A DNA stretch of 64,000 nt from an uncultured Muribaculaceae bacterium (GCA_910589055.1 CAJURN010000001.1:229990-293989); one strand, 5' to 3'; shown: positions 22,610 through 30,833, counted from the stretch's first letter. Numbers and translations are program-made. The notes: generated from the sequence alone by a model not told the origin.

Positions 22610-24409
22610 ATGAAAAAACCTCTACTTCTGTTGCTCGCCGGCCTTGCAGGCTCCTCGGCTCTGATGGCTGACAACCCCACAATCTATGACAATGCCGTAT
22701 TCCAAGGCCTTAGCCCCGATAACAGATATATCGTCTCCAACTACTATAGCTACATGGAGATTTTTGATCTTGAAACAGGCAAGACTTACGAATATTCCGG
22801 CGATGAGGGTCTCGCTCTTGCCAACGGCAACGCTCTCAGCAGCACAGGAATAATTATTGCCAGCCTATCTTCTGCAGAAGGAGCATGCTATTGGAAAGAC
22901 GGAGAATGGCATCATCTCCCCGTTCTCGACGAGAATATGACAAATGTCGCCAGCGGAATCACAAAAGACGGCACACGCATCTGCGGTAATCTCGGCAATA
23001 CCGAAATTAGCGTTGATGCCGAGGTTATCATGCAGGTTCCCTACTACTGGGATCTTCTGGAAGACGGTACATACAGCGCCCCCAAACCTCTGCCCCATCC
23101 CGAGCTGGATTATACCGGCCGTGTACCACAGTACATTACCGCCACCTGCATCAGCGACGACGGCAAGACTATTTTAGGTCAGATTCAAGAATACTCCGGC
23201 ATGGGTAGCGCCGAAGCCATCATTTACACACAGAACGAAGACGGCGAATGGTCCTACTCCCTCCCCACCCGCAGCCTAATCAATCCCAACAACGTAGAAC
23301 TGCCCGAGTATCCCGGCGAATTTGGAGAAAGCCAGCCCGATGCGAAGGATTTTCTGAGCGAAGAAGAGCTCGAAGCCTATAACGCCGCATATGAGGCTGC
23401 CGAACAAGCCTTCCAGGAAGGATGGCAAGATTATGTTGACTCAGGATATGATTTTACCAAATACCCCTCAGTCACATACCCCCAATATGCAGACTTCATG
23501 ACGCCCGAAGAGAAGGCCGAATATGATGCCGCCATGGGTGTATACTCCGAAAAGTTCGACGAATGGAACGACCTTTACATGGCTTATACGGATGCTCTTT
23601 GGGAAATGATTGATTCCGGAATGATCTTTGAATACAACTCCATCGGCATGTCCGGTAACGGTAAGTATATCATAATGAACATCTCAATGGAAGACCCCGA
23701 CAGTGACCCATGGGCATGGCCGCCTTCCTACATTTACACCCCCGTGCGCATTGAACTTGCAAATTCTGATGTAGTGAAATACGAAGGAGCAAAAGACGTC
23801 TATGCCACTCAGGTCTTTAACGACGGTCGTGTTGTAGTAAAGAGTATTCTTCAGGTACAGCCGGTGGAGACATATATATCTGACGCAAACACAAGCGAAC
23901 TCACACCCATCACCGACTATATCGAGGCAAAACAGCCTACTATCGCAGCGTGGATGCGTGAGAACATGACCCACTCCATCGAAAAAGATGAATTTATATA
24001 TGATGAAGACGGAAATGTTGTGGACGTGGACATCACCCTAGAGGATATATACTTCCCCGGCCGCGGTTTCATCAGCGAAGACGAGACTCTGTTTGTTTCC
24101 TGGACTGAGAACTCTTGGGACGAAGTATCTCCGCTTTACATCGGCTACAAATTCGACCTTACCAAGCCTGTGGCAGGTGTTGCCAACGTTGCTGTTGACG
24201 AAAACGCACTCACTGTAAAGGTTGATGCCGAAGGTACAATCTACCTCAGCGGAAAAGCCGCCAAGCTCGAAATCTTCGACCTCAACGGTCGTTGCGTACG
24301 CAACTGGGACAATCCTTCAGCTGCAACAACCACACTTCTCAACGGTCTTTATATCGTGAAAGCAACAGCCGAAAACGGAACAGCAACCGTTGTAAAGGCA
24401 GCTCTCTAA
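22610..24409 (+). CDS. Large secreted protein of unknown function with a type IX-like C-terminal sorting tail
   Basis: 599 residues with a signal peptide (MKKPLLLLLAGLAGSSALMA). Residues 25-200 contain beta-propeller-like repeats (GLSPDNRYIVSNYYSY, ISDDGKTILGQI), and related units recur later (GMSGNGKYIIMN). A highly acidic, Tyr-rich central insert (about 235-330) is followed by more propeller-like sequence. The last ~75 residues have the form VxVxxxxGTIYLSGKAAKLEIFDLNGRCV then LLNGLYIVKATAENG, the pattern of T9SS type A sorting domains. The same style of tail ends the protein at 47277. The GC content of this gene is lower than that of its neighbours. Function unknown; probably surface or secreted. 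Confidence 0.7.
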   Translation: MKKPLLLLLAGLAGSSALMADNPTIYDNAVFQGLSPDNRYIVSNYYSYMEIFDLETGKTYEYSGDEGLALANGNALSSTGIIIASLSSAEGACYWKDGEWHHLPVLDENMTNVASGITKDGTRICGNLGNTEISVDAEVIMQVPYYWDLLEDGTYSAPKPLPHPELDYTGRVPQYITATCISDDGKTILGQIQEYSGMGSAEAIIYTQNEDGEWSYSLPTRSLINPNNVELPEYPGEFGESQPDAKDFLSEEELEAYNAAYEAAEQAFQEGWQDYVDSGYDFTKYPSVTYPQYADFMTPEEKAEYDAAMGVYSEKFDEWNDLYMAYTDALWEMIDSGMIFEYNSIGMSGNGKYIIMNISMEDPDSDPWAWPPSYIYTPVRIELANSDVVKYEGAKDVYATQVFNDGRVVVKSILQVQPVETYISDANTSELTPITDYIEAKQPTIAAWMRENMTHSIEKDEFIYDEDGNVVDVDITLEDIYFPGRGFISEDETLFVSWTENSWDEVSPLYIGYKFDLTKPVAGVANVAVDENALTVKVDAEGTIYLSGKAAKLEIFDLNGRCVRNWDNPSAATTTLLNGLYIVKATAENGTATVVKAAL

Positions 24410-24430
24410 AAATATAATCACACAAACTAA

Positions 24431-24464
24431 AAAAACGCGCCACGGAATCCGTGGCGCGTTTTTT
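24431..24464 (+). terminator. Bidirectional terminator between the secreted protein and malic enzyme genes
   Basis: ACGCGCCACGGA (24435-24446) and TCCGTGGCGCGT (24448-24459) form a perfect 12-bp inverted repeat. An A run lies on the left and a T run on the right, so it can stop transcription from both converging genes. Confidence 0.88.
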
Positions 24465-24482
24465 ATTCATTTTTATATTGCC

Positions 24483-25832
24483 TCAGCGTTCATCGTTTTT
24501 CTTGAACGGACATGTGAATGATATGAACTCGTGAAGCTGCGCATCGGTGCAGCGGATTTCGGTTGAAAGGCGTTCGCCATAGGCCTTAAGGTCGCCGGGG
24601 TTCACTGTCGCTACACCCGATTCAACAGCGGCCTTGACTACTGCTGAAGCTACCTCCGGCAGCAGACGGCGGTCGAAAGGTTTCGGCAATATGTAATCAG
24701 GCCCGAAAGTGAAACTGCGCACACCGTAGAGCGCGGCAAGCTCAGGAGCAACCGGCTTGCGGGCAAGACGGGCGATGGCACGCGCTGCCGCGAGCTTCAT
24801 CTCCTCATTGATTACCGACGCACGCGAATCGAGCGCGCCGCGGAAGATATACGGGAAGCCGAGCACATTGTTAATCTGATTGGGATAGTCGGATCGTCCG
24901 GTAGCATAGATAATATCCTTGCGCACAGCCATCGCGGCATCACGGGCGATTTCGGGATTCGGGTTGGCGAGAGCAAACACAATCGGCTTCGGAGCCATGG
25001 ATGCGAGCATGTCGGGCGTCACGACATCAGCCACCGACAGGCCGAGGAAAGCATCGGCATCCTGCATAGCCTCGGCGAGAGTACGGATACCCTGACGGCG
25101 AGTGGCAAACTCACGTTTCTGAGGATTCAGATTCTCACGCTCATCGCGGATGACACCCTTGCTGTCGCACATGACAATGTTGTCACGTCGGATACCGAGT
25201 GCCATCAACAAGCGCGTGCAAGCTATGGCGGCAGCACCGGCGCCGTTTACCACGAGCTTGATATCGGCAAGAGCTTTGCCCTGGATTTCGGCGGCGTTGA
25301 GCATTGCGGCGGCAACAATCACGGCAGTGCCGTGCTGGTCGTCATGCATCACCGGAACGCCACACTGCCCCACGAGCGACTTCTCGATTTCAAAACATTC
25401 GGGAGCCTTGATGTCCTCAAGGTTTATTCCGCCGAAGGAATTCGCGATTGCCTTGACAATCGAGACAAACTTCTGCGGATCCTGCTCATTGACTTCGATA
25501 TCATAAGCATCAATACCGGCAAAAATCTTGAACAACACGGCCTTGCCTTCCATCACCGGCTTAGAGGCCAGCGAGCCGATGTTGCCGAGTCCGAGCACGG
25601 CAGTTCCGTTGGAAATCACCGCCACGGTGTTTCCCTTGTTGGTATAATCATATGCCGCATCCTCATTATGGGCAATCTCAATCGAAGGATAAGCCACGCC
25701 GGGCGAATAAGCCAACGCGAGGTCTTCGGGAGTTGAGTAAGGCTTGGTAGGCACAGTCTCGGTCTTGCCGGGGCGTGGAAACTCATGATAGGCCAATGCG
25801 GCCGAGCGTAACATGTCAGTATCTTTTGCCAT
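24483..25832 (-). CDS. Malic enzyme (NAD(P)-dependent, short form)
   Basis: 449 residues from the ATG at 25832; an upstream ATG at 25883 would add 17 non-family residues. It decarboxylates malate to pyruvate. Motifs: YHEFPRPGKTETVPTKPYSTPEDLALAYSPGVAYP at the N terminus with the catalytic Tyr, the metal site FGGINLEDIKAPECFEIE, HDDQHGTA, and the nucleotide-binding fold VVNGAGAAAIACTRLL. It has no phosphotransacetylase-like C-terminal domain, so it is the short form, not a MaeB fusion. With mdh and frdCAB it links the reductive C4 pathway to pyruvate. It is monocistronic and ends at the shared terminator. Confidence 0.93.
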   Translation of the reverse strand: MAKDTDMLRSAALAYHEFPRPGKTETVPTKPYSTPEDLALAYSPGVAYPSIEIAHNEDAAYDYTNKGNTVAVISNGTAVLGLGNIGSLASKPVMEGKAVLFKIFAGIDAYDIEVNEQDPQKFVSIVKAIANSFGGINLEDIKAPECFEIEKSLVGQCGVPVMHDDQHGTAVIVAAAMLNAAEIQGKALADIKLVVNGAGAAAIACTRLLMALGIRRDNIVMCDSKGVIRDERENLNPQKREFATRRQGIRTLAEAMQDADAFLGLSVADVVTPDMLASMAPKPIVFALANPNPEIARDAAMAVRKDIIYATGRSDYPNQINNVLGFPYIFRGALDSRASVINEEMKLAAARAIARLARKPVAPELAALYGVRSFTFGPDYILPKPFDRRLLPEVASAVVKAAVESGVATVNPGDLKAYGERLSTEIRCTDAQLHEFISFTCPFKKNDER

Positions 25833-25981
25833 AGGTATGGTGGAATTATTGGTTTGAGTAATTTTTGTTACCTTATATAACAAATTCCGTGCCTGATGTG
25901 TTTTGTCAGTTCCTTGTCAGCATGTGTCAGGCCATGTCCGGAACAAACATTTCAGAAAAAGAATAAAAAAAATGCGGAAAG

Positions 25982-26013
25982 TTTGGTAAAATGCCGAAAA
26001 AGTCGTTACTTTG
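25982..26013 (+). promoter_or_regulatory. Promoter of the rpmB-rpmG-DUF4295 operon
   Basis: TTTG (25982-25985), 21-base spacer, TACTTTG (26007-26013). The predicted leader of about 125 nt contains a small CCGGG/CCCGG hairpin near 26048-26065 and could host ribosomal-protein feedback control (inference). Confidence 0.6.
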
Positions 26014-26146
26014 CACTCTGATTTGTGGCGCATCCTTTAAAGCGTCCGGGAAGATGCACCCGGATGTGATATGAGAACTGCGATGCCGGCCGCAGAATCT
26101 TGATGTAAATACAAAAACAAAAGCAAACGATAAACCATTAACAGCC

Positions 26147-26410
26147 ATGTCAAAGATTTGTCAAATTACCGGCAAAAAAGCAATGGTGGGTAACAACGTC
26201 TCGCACTCGAAACGTCGCACCAAACGCAAATTCAACGTCAACCTTTTCAACAAAAAGTTCTATTGGGTAGAACAAGGCATCTGGATTAGCTTGACTATTT
26301 CCGCCGCAGGTCTCCGCACAATCAACAAGCTCGGACTCAATGCCGCAATGATTCAGGCAGCCGAAAAAGGCTATCTCTCCGAGAAGGACATCAAATTTTT
26401 AGGTTTCTAA
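26147..26410 (+). CDS. rpmB: 50S ribosomal protein L28 (bL28)
   Basis: 87 residues. MSKICQITGKKAMVGNNVSHSKRRTKRKFNVNLFNKKFYW is the standard L28 N terminus, and LRTINKLGLNAAM near the C terminus is also conserved. It is a large-subunit protein that binds 23S rRNA near the exit region. It is the first gene of a three-gene unit, 25 bp before rpmG. Confidence 0.97.
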   Translation: MSKICQITGKKAMVGNNVSHSKRRTKRKFNVNLFNKKFYWVEQGIWISLTISAAGLRTINKLGLNAAMIQAAEKGYLSEKDIKFLGF

Positions 26411-26435
26411 TTCACCCCGTAAACGCTGACAAAAG

Positions 26436-26624
26436 ATGGCAAAGAAAGCAAAAGGCAATCGAGTGCAGGTGATTCTCGAATGTACAGAACATAAAGCAAG
26501 TGGAATGCCCGGTACTTCCCGCTACATCACTACCAAGAACCGCAAGAACACAACCGAGCGTCTTGAACTGAAGAAGTACAACCCCATTCTTAAAAAAGTA
26601 ACTGTTCACAAAGAAATCAAATAA
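26436..26624 (+). CDS. rpmG: 50S ribosomal protein L33 (bL33)
   Basis: 62 residues: KGNRVQVILECTEHKASGMPGTSRYITTKNRKNTTERLELKKYNP is clear bL33. The zinc-binding Cys pairs of the C+ type are missing (only one Cys in LECTEH), so this is the zinc-independent form. It is preceded by rpmB and followed after 13 bp by the DUF4295 gene. Confidence 0.97.
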   Translation: MAKKAKGNRVQVILECTEHKASGMPGTSRYITTKNRKNTTERLELKKYNPILKKVTVHKEIK

Positions 26625-26637
26625 TCCAAACTGAGAT

Positions 26638-26787
26638 ATGGCAAAGAAAACAGTCGCCTCACTTCAGAAAGGTGAAGGCCGCACATACAGCAAGGTTATC
26701 AAGATGGTGAAATCTCCCAAAACAGGAGCATACACCTTCAAGGAAGAAATGGTTCCCAACGACGCCGTTAAAGACGCCCTCAAATAA
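26638..26787 (+). CDS. DUF4295 protein, Bacteroidota-specific small basic ribosome-associated protein
   Basis: 49 residues: MAKKTVASLQKGEGRTYSKV, then IKMVKSPKTGAYTFKEEMV and a short tail. Very basic and small, no Cys. The DUF4295 family occurs next to rpmB and rpmG throughout Bacteroidota. A Bacteroidota-only large-subunit protein named bL38 was reported in the Flavobacterium johnsoniae ribosome structure; from memory this family is the same protein, but that could not be checked here. Co-transcription with L28 and L33 supports a ribosomal role. It is followed by a terminator region at 26804-26870. Confidence 0.9.
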   Translation: MAKKTVASLQKGEGRTYSKVIKMVKSPKTGAYTFKEEMVPNDAVKDALK

Positions 26788-26803
26788 GAACACCAATTCT
26801 TTC

Positions 26804-26870
26804 GTCCGCCATCAGCGGACTGAAAAAAAATATACAGCGAGACGGCTGCATCAACTTCGATGCAGCCGTC
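26804..26870 (+). terminator. Tandem hairpins ending the rpmB operon
   Basis: First hairpin: GTCCGC/GCGGAC around a 5-base loop near 26804-26820. Second: GACGGCTGCATC (26841-26852) with GATGCAGCCGTC (26859-26870), a perfect 12-bp stem. The second is followed by TCTGCTTATT, a modest T-rich stretch. Confidence 0.7.
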
Positions 26871-26874
26871 TCTG

Positions 26875-26910
26875 CTTATTAGCCCCGTTAGACTTATTAG
26901 TCCCATTTAA
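26875..26910. repeat. Four 9-bp tandem repeats (CTTATTAGN/CCCRTTAGA type)
   Basis: Contiguous nonamers CTTATTAGC, CCCGTTAGA, CTTATTAGT and CCCATTTAA follow the rpmB-operon terminator. The same unit appears at 50170 and 57616, always outside genes. Confidence 0.7.
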
Positions 26911-27181
26911 ATCCCCGCCATAAAATGCGCTGCGCGACAGTCTCACGATTGCCGCGCAGCTTCTAAACCTTAAAATCTAATCCTATGAAAAAACTAATTC
27001 AAATGTTTACTTCTTTCTGCTGTTGCGTACATGTATTACGCATTTTCAAGCCCGAAAGTTTTGTCCCGGGACACTTTCAGGGCCGTTTTTATCCTTTTTT
27101 TGCAGTACACAACCCTTATTTCACCATCGTTGGCATCATGAATATCTACACAAAACAAACGGCAACTTTTTTCAAAACCGT
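26911..27181 (+). other. Intergenic stretch with two hairpins and a doubtful 70-codon ORF
   Basis: GCTGCGCG (26929-26936) pairs with CGCGCAGC (26953-26960). A second hairpin, GCCCGAAAGT (27050-27059) with ACTTTC-A-GGGC (27073-27083), is followed by GTTTTTATCC TTTTTT, so it looks like a plus-strand terminator. An ORF from 26985 to 27197 starts MKKLIQMFTSFCCC but contains that hairpin and resembles no family; it is more likely the remnant or leader of something lost. No promoter for it is seen. Confidence 0.4.
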
Positions 27182-27213
27182 TTTGTTTGTGTTATAAAAT
27201 AGATGTATATTTG
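27182..27213 (+). promoter_or_regulatory. Consensus promoter of the toxin-antitoxin module
   Basis: TTTG (27182-27185), 20-base spacer, TATATTTG (27206-27213). The start near 27220 lies before the ATG at 27233 and after the alternative ATG at 27203, so it decides the antitoxin start. Confidence 0.75.
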
Positions 27214-27232
27214 CATTATTAATGATAGCACA

Positions 27233-27487
27233 ATGGATGTAGCAATAAATCGAAAATCAACAATGTTTCGGCTCCGCACCGAATTATTGGAAAGGCTGAA
27301 ACAGTTGGCTGCCAATGACAACCGCAGTCTCAACAACTATGTGGAAACCATACTCATGGACGTTGCATACCACACACCTAACGCTGCAACAATCTCTGCC
27401 ATGAAGGAAGCGGAGGACGAGTCTACCCTCACAACGGTCGACATGGACAGTTACGACTCATTCATCAAGTCATTGACAACTGAATGA
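27233..27487 (+). CDS. Antitoxin of a type II toxin-antitoxin module (ribbon-helix-helix-like)
   Basis: 84 residues from the ATG at 27233, chosen because the promoter places the RNA start after the earlier ATG at 27203. The N-terminal part, STMFRLRTELLERLKQLAANDNRSLNNYVETILMDVA, has the beta strand and two helices of a ribbon-helix-helix DNA-binding domain. The acidic C-terminal tail (EAEDESTLTTVDMDSYDSF) would wrap the toxin. Its stop overlaps the toxin ATG by 4 bp (ATGA at 27484-27487), the common antitoxin-toxin coupling. Region is AT-richer than its neighbours, consistent with acquisition. Confidence 0.8.
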   Translation: MDVAINRKSTMFRLRTELLERLKQLAANDNRSLNNYVETILMDVAYHTPNAATISAMKEAEDESTLTTVDMDSYDSFIKSLTTE

Positions 27488-27757
27488 AAGAAGTAAAGAG
27501 CGGCCGACAGTTCAAAAAGGATCTAAAACGTTTTCTCAATCAACCGAAAAAAATTGAAAAAACTGTATGACCTGGTTGATAAAATCCGCAAAGGAGAGGA
27601 TATTCCAAAAGAATACAACCCGCATATGCTGATTGGAAACTATGCCGGACACTTGGAATGTCATATTGAAAGTGACTTTCTTTTGATTTGGATTGATGAA
27701 ACGACAAATATGATTAAACTCGTACGTTTGGGCAGTCATTCAGAATTGTTTGGCTAA
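27484..27757 (+). pseudogene. YafQ-like mRNA interferase toxin, frameshifted in an A7 tract
   Basis: Reading from the ATG at 27484 gives KEVKSGRQFKKDLKRFLNQPKK and then a stop (TGA, 27568-27570) after 28 codons. The rest of the family sequence (KKLYDLVDKIRKGEDIPKEY, LIGNYAGHLECHIESDFLLIW and LVRLGSHSELF) continues in the next frame to the stop at 27755-27757. Removing one A from the run of seven at 27547-27553 joins them into a complete ~90-residue YafQ/RelE-family toxin. YafQ toxins cleave mRNA in the ribosome; the conserved His and Phe near the C terminus (GSHSELF) are present. It could be a real inactivating mutation, a phase-variable tract, slippage-corrected expression or a sequencing error. 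Confidence 0.8.
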
Positions 27758-27777
27758 TTAATAAACAGCACACCGCC

Positions 27778-28692
27778 ATGTCCTATTTCAATGTCACCAT
27801 ACTTGGCTGCGGGTCGGCCACGCCCACTCTCCGACACAATCCGGCAGCCCAGGCCGTAGAATACCGCAACCGCCTGTTCCTGATTGACTGCGGCGAGGGC
27901 ACGCAGCTCCAGATGCGTCGCTTCGGCCTGTCATACGCCAAGATCTCCGACATATTCATATCCCACCTGCACGGCGACCACTTCCTCGGATTGCCCGGAC
28001 TGTTGTCGACAATGGCGCTGCACAACGTGGAAGGTGCCGTGACGATACACATCTTCCCTGAAGGTGCCGACATACTCAAGCGACTGATGGCACTTTTCTG
28101 CCACCAAACTTCATTTGAAATCCGCTACGACATAATCCGCCCGGGAGAGACCCGCGTGCTTTATGAAGACGGCAATATCGAAATATCGTGCTTTCCGCTC
28201 TACCACCGCGTTCCTTGCTCGGGCTTTCTCTTCCGCGAGAAGCCCAAATCAAGACATCTGCGTGGCGACATGGCGAAATTCTACAACATCCCCCACTGGC
28301 AGATTCCCGCAATCAAGGCCGGAGCAGACTTCACCACCACCGACGGTACCGTCATACCAAATGACAGACTCACTTCCGATGCCGACCCTCAGATGAGCTA
28401 CGCCTACTGCTCGGACACCGTGGCCGACCCCCGCGTGGCCGAAGCCGTCCATGGCGTGCACACGCTCTACCACGAAGCCACCTACGGCGACGACAGCGAA
28501 CACAAGGCCGCTCCACGCGGACACTCTACGGCTCGTCAGGCCGCCCGCATCGCAAGTCAGGCCGGAGCCACACGACTCGTGATAGGACATTACTCCAAGA
28601 TATACAAAGATTCGGAGGCGCTCGCAGCCGAAGCCCGCGAGGAATTTCCCGAAACCATCGCAGCCAACGAAGGCATGCGTATAGAAATGTAA
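27778..28692 (+). CDS. rnz: Ribonuclease Z (tRNA 3' endonuclease)
   Basis: 304 residues. It trims the 3' trailers of tRNA precursors. The metallo-beta-lactamase fold is clear: LGCGSATPTLRHNPAAQAV at the N terminus, LIDCGEGTQLQMRR, and the zinc motif HLHGDH (His63, His65, Asp67, His68) followed by FLGLPGLLSTM. Further ligands are in SDTVADPRV, HEATYGDD and GHYSKIYKD. The exosite-like segment between the two halves is present. It starts 20 bp after the toxin remnant and is 14 bp before tadA. Confidence 0.95.
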   Translation: MSYFNVTILGCGSATPTLRHNPAAQAVEYRNRLFLIDCGEGTQLQMRRFGLSYAKISDIFISHLHGDHFLGLPGLLSTMALHNVEGAVTIHIFPEGADILKRLMALFCHQTSFEIRYDIIRPGETRVLYEDGNIEISCFPLYHRVPCSGFLFREKPKSRHLRGDMAKFYNIPHWQIPAIKAGADFTTTDGTVIPNDRLTSDADPQMSYAYCSDTVADPRVAEAVHGVHTLYHEATYGDDSEHKAAPRGHSTARQAARIASQAGATRLVIGHYSKIYKDSEALAAEAREEFPETIAANEGMRIEM

Positions 28693-28706
28693 TTTAGAGG
28701 GTTAAC

Positions 28707-29150
28707 ATGCTTGACGACAATTATTTCATGGGCCAGGCGCTTGCCGAGGCGCGTAAGGCCGAAGCCGCCGGAGAAATACCTATCGGCGCCATAATAGTGT
28801 CGGGCGATAAGATTATCGCTCGCGGACACAATATGACCGAGACCCTGTGCGATGTCACCGCACACGCCGAAATGCTCGCGATAAGTGCGGCACAGACCTA
28901 TCTCGGCGGCAAATATCTCGACGGCTGCACGATGTACGTCACCGTAGAGCCATGCACCATGTGCGCCGGAGCAATAGGATGGAGCCGCATAGGCCGCATC
29001 GTAGTGGGCTGTCGCGACTCCAAGCGTGGCTATTGCGGGATATGCCGCACCGAAGAAGCACCGCTCCATCCTAAAAGTATAATTTCTTTCGGCACACGCG
29101 AGCAGGAGTGCCGCGAAATCATGCAAGATTTTTTCCGTAACAGAAGATGA
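28707..29150 (+). CDS. tadA: tRNA-specific adenosine deaminase
   Basis: 147 residues. It converts adenosine to inosine at the wobble position of tRNA-Arg(ACG). The zinc and proton-shuttle motif is TAHAEMLAI (His53, Glu55), and the second zinc motif is PCTMCAGAI (Cys82, Cys85). FMGQALAEARKAEAAGEIPIGAIIV at the start is typical. The stop overlaps the lpxB start by 4 bp. Together with rnz upstream it forms a small tRNA-maturation pair. Confidence 0.93.
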   Translation: MLDDNYFMGQALAEARKAEAAGEIPIGAIIVSGDKIIARGHNMTETLCDVTAHAEMLAISAAQTYLGGKYLDGCTMYVTVEPCTMCAGAIGWSRIGRIVVGCRDSKRGYCGICRTEEAPLHPKSIISFGTREQECREIMQDFFRNRR

Positions 29151-30292
29151 AGTATTTCCTCATAGCCGGAGAGGCTTCCGGCGACCTACACGCAAGCGAA
29201 CTCATAAGGCAGTTGCGGCTCAAGGATTCCGAAGCTGAGTTTACCTTTCTCGGCGGCGACAAAATGGCCGACGCAGCCGGCACACAACCGCTTATCCACT
29301 ACCGCGACATGGCCTACATGGGCTTTGCCGAGGTGCTACGACATCTGCCGCAGGTGGGACGCAATCTGAGCCTTGCACGACGCAGCCTGCTTGAAACACG
29401 ACCCGACGCGCTCATTCTCATCGACTACCCGAGTTTCAACCTGAAAGTAGCCAAAACGGCTTACAAAGCCGGAATACCCGTCTACTACTATATATCCCCT
29501 AAGATATGGGCCTGGAAGAAATGGCGCATCAAGGACATTAGGAAGTATGTGCGGAGAGTATTGTCCATACTGCCTTTTGAGACTGAGTTTTACAGCAACA
29601 ACGGTTTCGAGGCCACATACGTCGGCAATCCGTCGGTCGAGGAAATCGACCTGCGACTTGCCGCGACATCCTCGCGCGAGGACTTCCTCAAGCGCAACCG
29701 CCTGCGTGACCGTCCACTCATTGCCCTTATGCCGGGCAGCCGAGTGGGAGAAATCCGCAACAACCTTCCACTCATGACAGCCGCACTGCGCCAATTTCCG
29801 CAGTACCGCGGAGTGATTATCGGCGCGCCTTCAATCGACGACGAAATTTATGACCGCTTCCATGGCGACGTTCCCGGCGACAAAGTGCCCGTAGTCAGGG
29901 AGGCTTCCGCAACTGACGTGCTCGTGCATTGCCGCGGGGCACTCGTCACATCCGGAACGGCCACGCTCGAGACGGCTCTCTCGGGAATCCCGCAAGTTGC
30001 CATGTATCGCGGAAGCGGTTCCAAAATCGCCTACGAGGTAATGAAACGAATACTGAGCGTGAATTTTGTGACATTGCCCAACCTGATTGCCGGGCGCGAG
30101 ATTATTCCGGAACTGCTAATGCACGAATGTACGTCCGAAAATGCGGCCAATGCTCTGTCGGGACTCTTGAAAGAAAACTCTCCGGCACGCAACGCCCAGG
30201 CCGAAGGCTACGCGGCAATGCGCCAAATCCTTGGCACACAACATGCAGCCACGACAGCCGCCGGGATAATCACACGTGAACTCAAACAATAG
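29147..30292 (+). CDS. lpxB: Lipid-A-disaccharide synthase
   Basis: 381 residues. Glycosyltransferase family 19 enzyme that joins UDP-2,3-diacylglucosamine and lipid X in the inner membrane's cytoplasmic face. Motifs: FLIAGEASGDLHASELIRQL at the N terminus, PLIHYRDMAYMGFAEVLRHLP, LIDYPSFNLKVAK, YYYISPKIWAWKKWRIKDI, LPFETEFY and ALMPGSRVGEIRNNLPLM, all strongly typical of LpxB. Near the C terminus ALVTSGTATLETAL is the nucleotide-sugar site. Begins by a 4-bp overlap with tadA. LpxH, the preceding step in the pathway, is at 59753. Confidence 0.96.
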   Translation: MKYFLIAGEASGDLHASELIRQLRLKDSEAEFTFLGGDKMADAAGTQPLIHYRDMAYMGFAEVLRHLPQVGRNLSLARRSLLETRPDALILIDYPSFNLKVAKTAYKAGIPVYYYISPKIWAWKKWRIKDIRKYVRRVLSILPFETEFYSNNGFEATYVGNPSVEEIDLRLAATSSREDFLKRNRLRDRPLIALMPGSRVGEIRNNLPLMTAALRQFPQYRGVIIGAPSIDDEIYDRFHGDVPGDKVPVVREASATDVLVHCRGALVTSGTATLETALSGIPQVAMYRGSGSKIAYEVMKRILSVNFVTLPNLIAGREIIPELLMHECTSENAANALSGLLKENSPARNAQAEGYAAMRQILGTQHAATTAAGIITRELKQ

Positions 30293-30337
30293 AACCATCC
30301 GCAACGTTTTATCAGTATAACAAACTTGGTATAGATT

Positions 30338-30778
30338 ATGAAAAAATTACTCATTCTCATGTTTGCCTTTCTCATGAGCGCAGGCATAGCCGTTTCGGCA
30401 CGGGACAATGTTTCCCACGATATCAGCGTGCTGCCTCAGGCCGCTGCAAACACAATAAGCAAGAATTTCAAAGCTAAATTCTCTTTTGTAAAAATCGACA
30501 GGGAATTCGGTCGCGTACACGAATACGAAGTCGTATTGTCCGACGGCTCTGAAATAACGTTCGACAGCAAAGGCAACTGGAAAGATATCGAGGCCGGTGC
30601 AAAAGGCCAGGTTCCTTCCGGTTTCATTCCCACAGGCGTTCAGGACTACGTGAAAGCCAACCATAAAGGCTCGCGCATCGTAGGCATCGAAAAAGACCGC
30701 CGCGGTTACGACGTCGAACTTTCCAACGGCATTGACATGAAATTCTCCACCGACGGATCATTCATCAAATACGACTGA
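30338..30778 (+). CDS. Secreted PepSY-like (DUF2874) protein
   Basis: 146 residues with a signal peptide (MKKLLILMFAFLMSAGIAVSA). Two beta-lactamase-inhibitor-like repeats: residues 40-85 (FKAKFSFVKIDREFGRVHEYEVVLSDGSEITFDSKGNW) and 95-140 (VQDYVKANHKGSRIVGIEKDRRGYDVELSNGIDMKF). These are the pattern of the putative beta-lactamase-inhibitor-like PepSY-like family of Bacteroidota, periplasmic proteins of unclear role. It lies between lpxB and a secreted M48 protease. No clear promoter was recognised in the 45-bp gap from lpxB. Confidence 0.85.
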   Translation: MKKLLILMFAFLMSAGIAVSARDNVSHDISVLPQAAANTISKNFKAKFSFVKIDREFGRVHEYEVVLSDGSEITFDSKGNWKDIEAGAKGQVPSGFIPTGVQDYVKANHKGSRIVGIEKDRRGYDVELSNGIDMKFSTDGSFIKYD

Positions 30779-30801
30779 TTTCCGCTTTATCCAAGCGCTT
30801 T

Positions 30802-30833
30802 TTTCGTAGATATAAAATAAAGATGTAAATTTG
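30802..30833 (+). promoter_or_regulatory. Promoter of the M48 protease gene
   Basis: TTTC (30802-30805) as a near-match -33, 20-base spacer, TAAATTTG (30826-30833). Start near 30840, about 47 nt before the ATG. Confidence 0.65.

Noticed and set aside
26985..27197. 70-codon ORF beginning MKKLIQMFTSFCCC
   Set aside because: No family resemblance, no promoter, and a terminator-like hairpin lies inside it. Mentioned only as part of the intergenic stretch.
27484..27757. Programmed -1 frameshift in the toxin gene
   Set aside because: The second frame needs +1 (or loss of one A), and classical -1 slippage at the A7 tract would go to the wrong frame; RNA polymerase slippage remains possible.
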